Origin: Sclerodactyla briareus
Taxonomy: Eukaryota > Echinodermata > Holothuroidea > Dendrochirotida > Sclerodactylidae
DNA: 64,000 bases
Assembly: GCA_026419785.1 (NCBI GenBank)
Contig: JAODTK010003888.1
Location: forward strand, 202,501-266,500
Direction of reading: 5' to 3'
Shown: positions 60,986 to 64,000 of the stretch, one piece after another
How the letters are laid out: the number at the start of each line of letters is the position of its first letter
Position numbering within the stretch: position 1 is the stretch's first letter
Notes under the pieces: generated by a model
Database searches by the model: none
Seen by the model: only the letters and a program-made list of their open reading frames with translations
Told to the model about the DNA's origin: nothing
Position numbers and translations under genes: made by a program

Positions 60986-63900
60986 TCTTAATTTTCAAGG
61001 CACATGTACACAGGCAATACAGAGAGATTGGCTGATGCAGGAGGCTGAGAGGAAAGCAAGAATCAACATGCAGAATGCGTCCTGTATGACAACAATGGAC
61101 AACTATCTGAGGTTATTTCTCATCACGGACCTAAAATCTCAGATGTCTCTACTTTCTCCTTACATGCTTAGAAATGACTCGATGAAAATTATCTTCAATC
61201 TCATTTCGAACAACGAACTCTGTAGATTTATTAGGCCCAGGATTCCCATCTCAGACCTAAGTTCGTTTATTACGTTTCGGTGGGCGTGTTTCAATTACTT
61301 CGGATCACAAGGACCCGATGTTCCCCCGTGGACGCCTCTAGGACAAAGTTGAAATAACCGATTGTACCTCATAGGAGCACTTGAAACCGAGCTGAAAAAG
61401 GTACTTGAGAAGAACAATTACCTGGAATAAGCAATCATGATGGAAAAGGGGGTAGTAATGATAGGTCACGCTTCAGAACACCACGCATAAAAACCCATCC
61501 CTTACGGCCAAGTAATATTGGATGTTTTATGAGGATAAGTGTATCAGTAACCGCTTGCTGTTGCGTATCAATATGATAGAATGGGAATGCTTCCCAAAAC
61601 TGGGACACTTTGACGCTTCCGTATTAAAAAACGTGCCACCGATAGTATATCCACTAAATAGCTACAGCAAAGGTTGTCAAATATTGGATTACTAGCGAAA
61701 ATTACGCTTTCTAACGTCTGGGAACATTTCACACTAATGAAGTTACAGAATGTACACAGGAAGGTGTAAAAATATTGACAACAGCGAAATGACGGCATTC
61801 TTATCCCATGTGGAACACTGAAAAACATATTGATTTCGGGGCCAGCAAGAAGGGATGTTTCTATACAAATATGACCATCGGCCACCGTAACGGAGTTTGG
61901 GGCAACACTGAAAATTGATTGATTTGTTTCTTCACGACACATGATCAGTTCTAGTTGACGCAATACGGTACCCAAGGAGCCTACGTGGAAAATCCCACAC
62001 TTTGAGAACATGTTGATCGGGCCACTCTGGTAACAGGTATGGAACCCCCTTAGTGCAGGGCCTGCTTTCATTAAGGCCGAAAATAAACAAAAATATATCG
62101 GTTATTACCACACACTTCTAAAACAATTAAAGTGCACACAAAATTCACTGTCGTTGTTCAATAGTATACGTCACACGTGTCATCAGACTTTACATTATCA
62201 TATTTTAGTCGAAAGAGAACGCCTGGCGCAGCCTAGCTCAAAAGGTGAAGCGTTGGAAATACAAATAATTGTGTACATGTGTTGCAGTCCGGGCGATTCT
62301 CCTGATTGGGAGAATTCTGAGATTCTCCCGTTCGAGAGAGAAGTGTTATGTTTAATACAGTTATGAGAAACATACTTGTCTCAGACCATAGATAACAAAA
62401 CAGTCGTTAACAGGTTTGATGACACGCTGCCGCTGTGCAACAAATCGTTATTCATTGACTTATCACGGTGATGATATGCCGTGGTTGTAGTGTAGACCGG
62501 CCTTCGGAGTCGTTTTGTTCATTTTCGTGTGATATAATGAAAAAAAGTTCGCTGGACGCTTTTCGCCAGCTGCTGACCGGACGATGGTGCCGCTCAAAAG
62601 CATGCTCACCACGTCATTTCACAAAACCCATACCAGCTAGCTCTGGAATCACATAATTTTTCTTTCACAAGGATAAATGCATGAGGAAATATAAAGAGGC
62701 TAATAATTAGCTGGAGAAAAACAGCCGAATTGCGTCAGTCCAAACCCGAAGTGTATACGACTTTCCATTGCGGATTTTTCATTCCTTTGAAGTTTTGTAC
62801 TGTGATATGCGCAAGATCGAAAAGTTCCCATCATGCAATAGTAATTGATGTCATACTTGCAAACCCTGCAAACAATCTTTGTTTTGCCTAATGAAATTAT
62901 CTTCACTTCGACAAACATTTAGTCTATGGGAGAGGGTAGCTGTAGTGGAATTGGTCAGTGTTGAATGATGTATTTGATTAGAAATAAAAACAACAAAACT
63001 TCTGCTAAATGTTTTGATTTATATTTAAAAAAAAGCAATAAATACATGAAACATAAACTTCCGGTCTTGTCCAAGTGTGACGTCATGCGTTATTGCGTAT
63101 TGGGGTTCTCCCCTATTTTCCCTGCATTATGTGACCGAAACTTTGAAGGCAAATACCTCCACAAAATAACCTCTGTTGTACCAAGGCTGCATTTGTTCCT
63201 TTAAAGGAGTCGTGTTAGGCCAATATTCGCATTGAGGTTTAGGAAATTCTGGAAAGAATGTAAACACTAGTAATTTTGGTTGAAGCTCCGAGCAAAAAAT
63301 TGAGATTTGTGGTTGGCACATTACCCGTGAAATTTTACAAACGATTGTTTTGAGACAGTGCAATAAGGTGGATAAAGGTCAGTTCATCCTCTAATAACGT
63401 AAAGTTCACTTTTGCTATTGAAAAACTACGCACCCGAACAATCACAGAAGTCTCAGAAGTAATTTTCAATTTTGCCATATTTTCCAAAATTTCCAATTTG
63501 AGCATGTTGCCTTGCTGATTCTCACTCTTCCAGGGGGGGCGCCCTGAGACTCTACAGTGTGGGGTTCACAATGATGCAATACATGTCACTTTACATAGCT
63601 GACGTGACTGGGAGGTGGAATTCACAGAATAGATTGATAATTTTCTCCTTTCAATATCTCGTAAACAATTTTTAAAACACGGTAGTGAACAAGTTTCTTA
63701 TTTTTATTTAGTGAAGTCCCTTCTTATTTTTCGTTTGTTTGTCATATATGTTTCCAGCATGCATTGCATTACTTTTGTTTGTACAGGTTCCGAGGGATTA
63801 CCGTGCACCCCCCCTCCCCTCTCGTGACGTCAAAGAGCCTATCGCAGAATTTGCCCGTATATCACTTTAAATCTGTAGTGAGGTTTACAATAACCTATCA

Positions 63901-64000
63901 GTTAGAGTGTAAGCAATTAGCAGATCAAAACGCCAGAATTCAGTCTCCTTATCCATTTTATACTTTAATGTGTACAGCAAACTCCGCTGAGCGATAGGCA
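60986..64000. other. Unannotated non-coding stretch
   Basis: No gene is convincing. The longest non-repeat open frame of the window (61568-62071, minus, 167 codons) and the 126-codon plus-strand frame at 60972-61352 lie here. Neither has a recognisable domain, and both lengths are compatible with chance. A GCCGTGCACCCCC-like word from the 2.4-kb duplication recurs near 63800. Confidence 0.4.

Noticed and set aside
60972-61352. 126-codon plus-strand open frame with protein-like composition
   Set aside because: It begins inside a dispersed repeat, and I recognise no domain; left as unannotated.
61568-62071. 167-codon minus-strand open frame, the longest without low complexity apart from a CA-repeat frame
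   Set aside because: At this base composition roughly 0.3 frames of this length are expected by chance in 128 kb of strand; there is no recognisable domain or splice context.

Overview
The window looks like intergenic and intronic DNA from an animal nuclear genome. There are no operons, no dense open reading frames and no rRNA or intact tRNA genes. What it does hold is microsatellites (CA, ATT, GTT, CTAT, TATG), minisatellites, decayed non-LTR retrotransposons and short hAT-type transposons. The retrotransposon types (a CR1/L2-like LINE and a LINE with an R2-like C-terminal endonuclease) and the many long poly-G/poly-C tracts suggest a marine invertebrate, possibly a non-vertebrate deuterostome. 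That is an inference and the species cannot be named from this sequence.

Only one protein-coding exon is well supported. It is a first coding exon on the minus strand (34702 to 34457) with a signal peptide and a leucine-rich-repeat N-terminal cap, followed by a consensus splice donor. A CpG-rich block at about 35441-35815 lies upstream and may be its promoter region. The rest of that gene would run toward lower coordinates, but I could not identify further exons. Nearly all other long open frames are what chance or repeats would give at this length and base composition.

Layout. 1-3050: unannotated. 3057-3085: paired X-box-like sites. 3797-4020: 19-bp tandem array. 6040-7130: 42-bp minisatellite, running into a tandem array with a ~310-bp unit (7245-8035). 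11836-12400: two perfect hairpins and a 170-bp tandem duplication. 15003-15620: an endonuclease-encoding LINE fragment inside a TATG microsatellite. 15735-16410: inverted copies of the ~310-bp family. 20322-20656, 24286-24439 and 37951-38226: three hAT-like non-autonomous transposons with 8-bp target-site duplications. 27236-27506: ATT array. 34457-34702: the LRR exon. 39165-40200: tandem segmental duplication. 42030-42960: degenerate GTTC-rich repeat. 45974-47660: decayed CR1-like LINE. 48761-51256: cluster of four different tandem arrays. 55248-60113: head-to-tail ~2.4-kb tandem duplication. 60114-64000: essentially unannotated.

I found no convincing new biological system. The best leads are the LINE embedded in a microsatellite, the near-identical 153/154-bp satellite units, the hAT elements, and the LRR exon whose gene remains to be completed.
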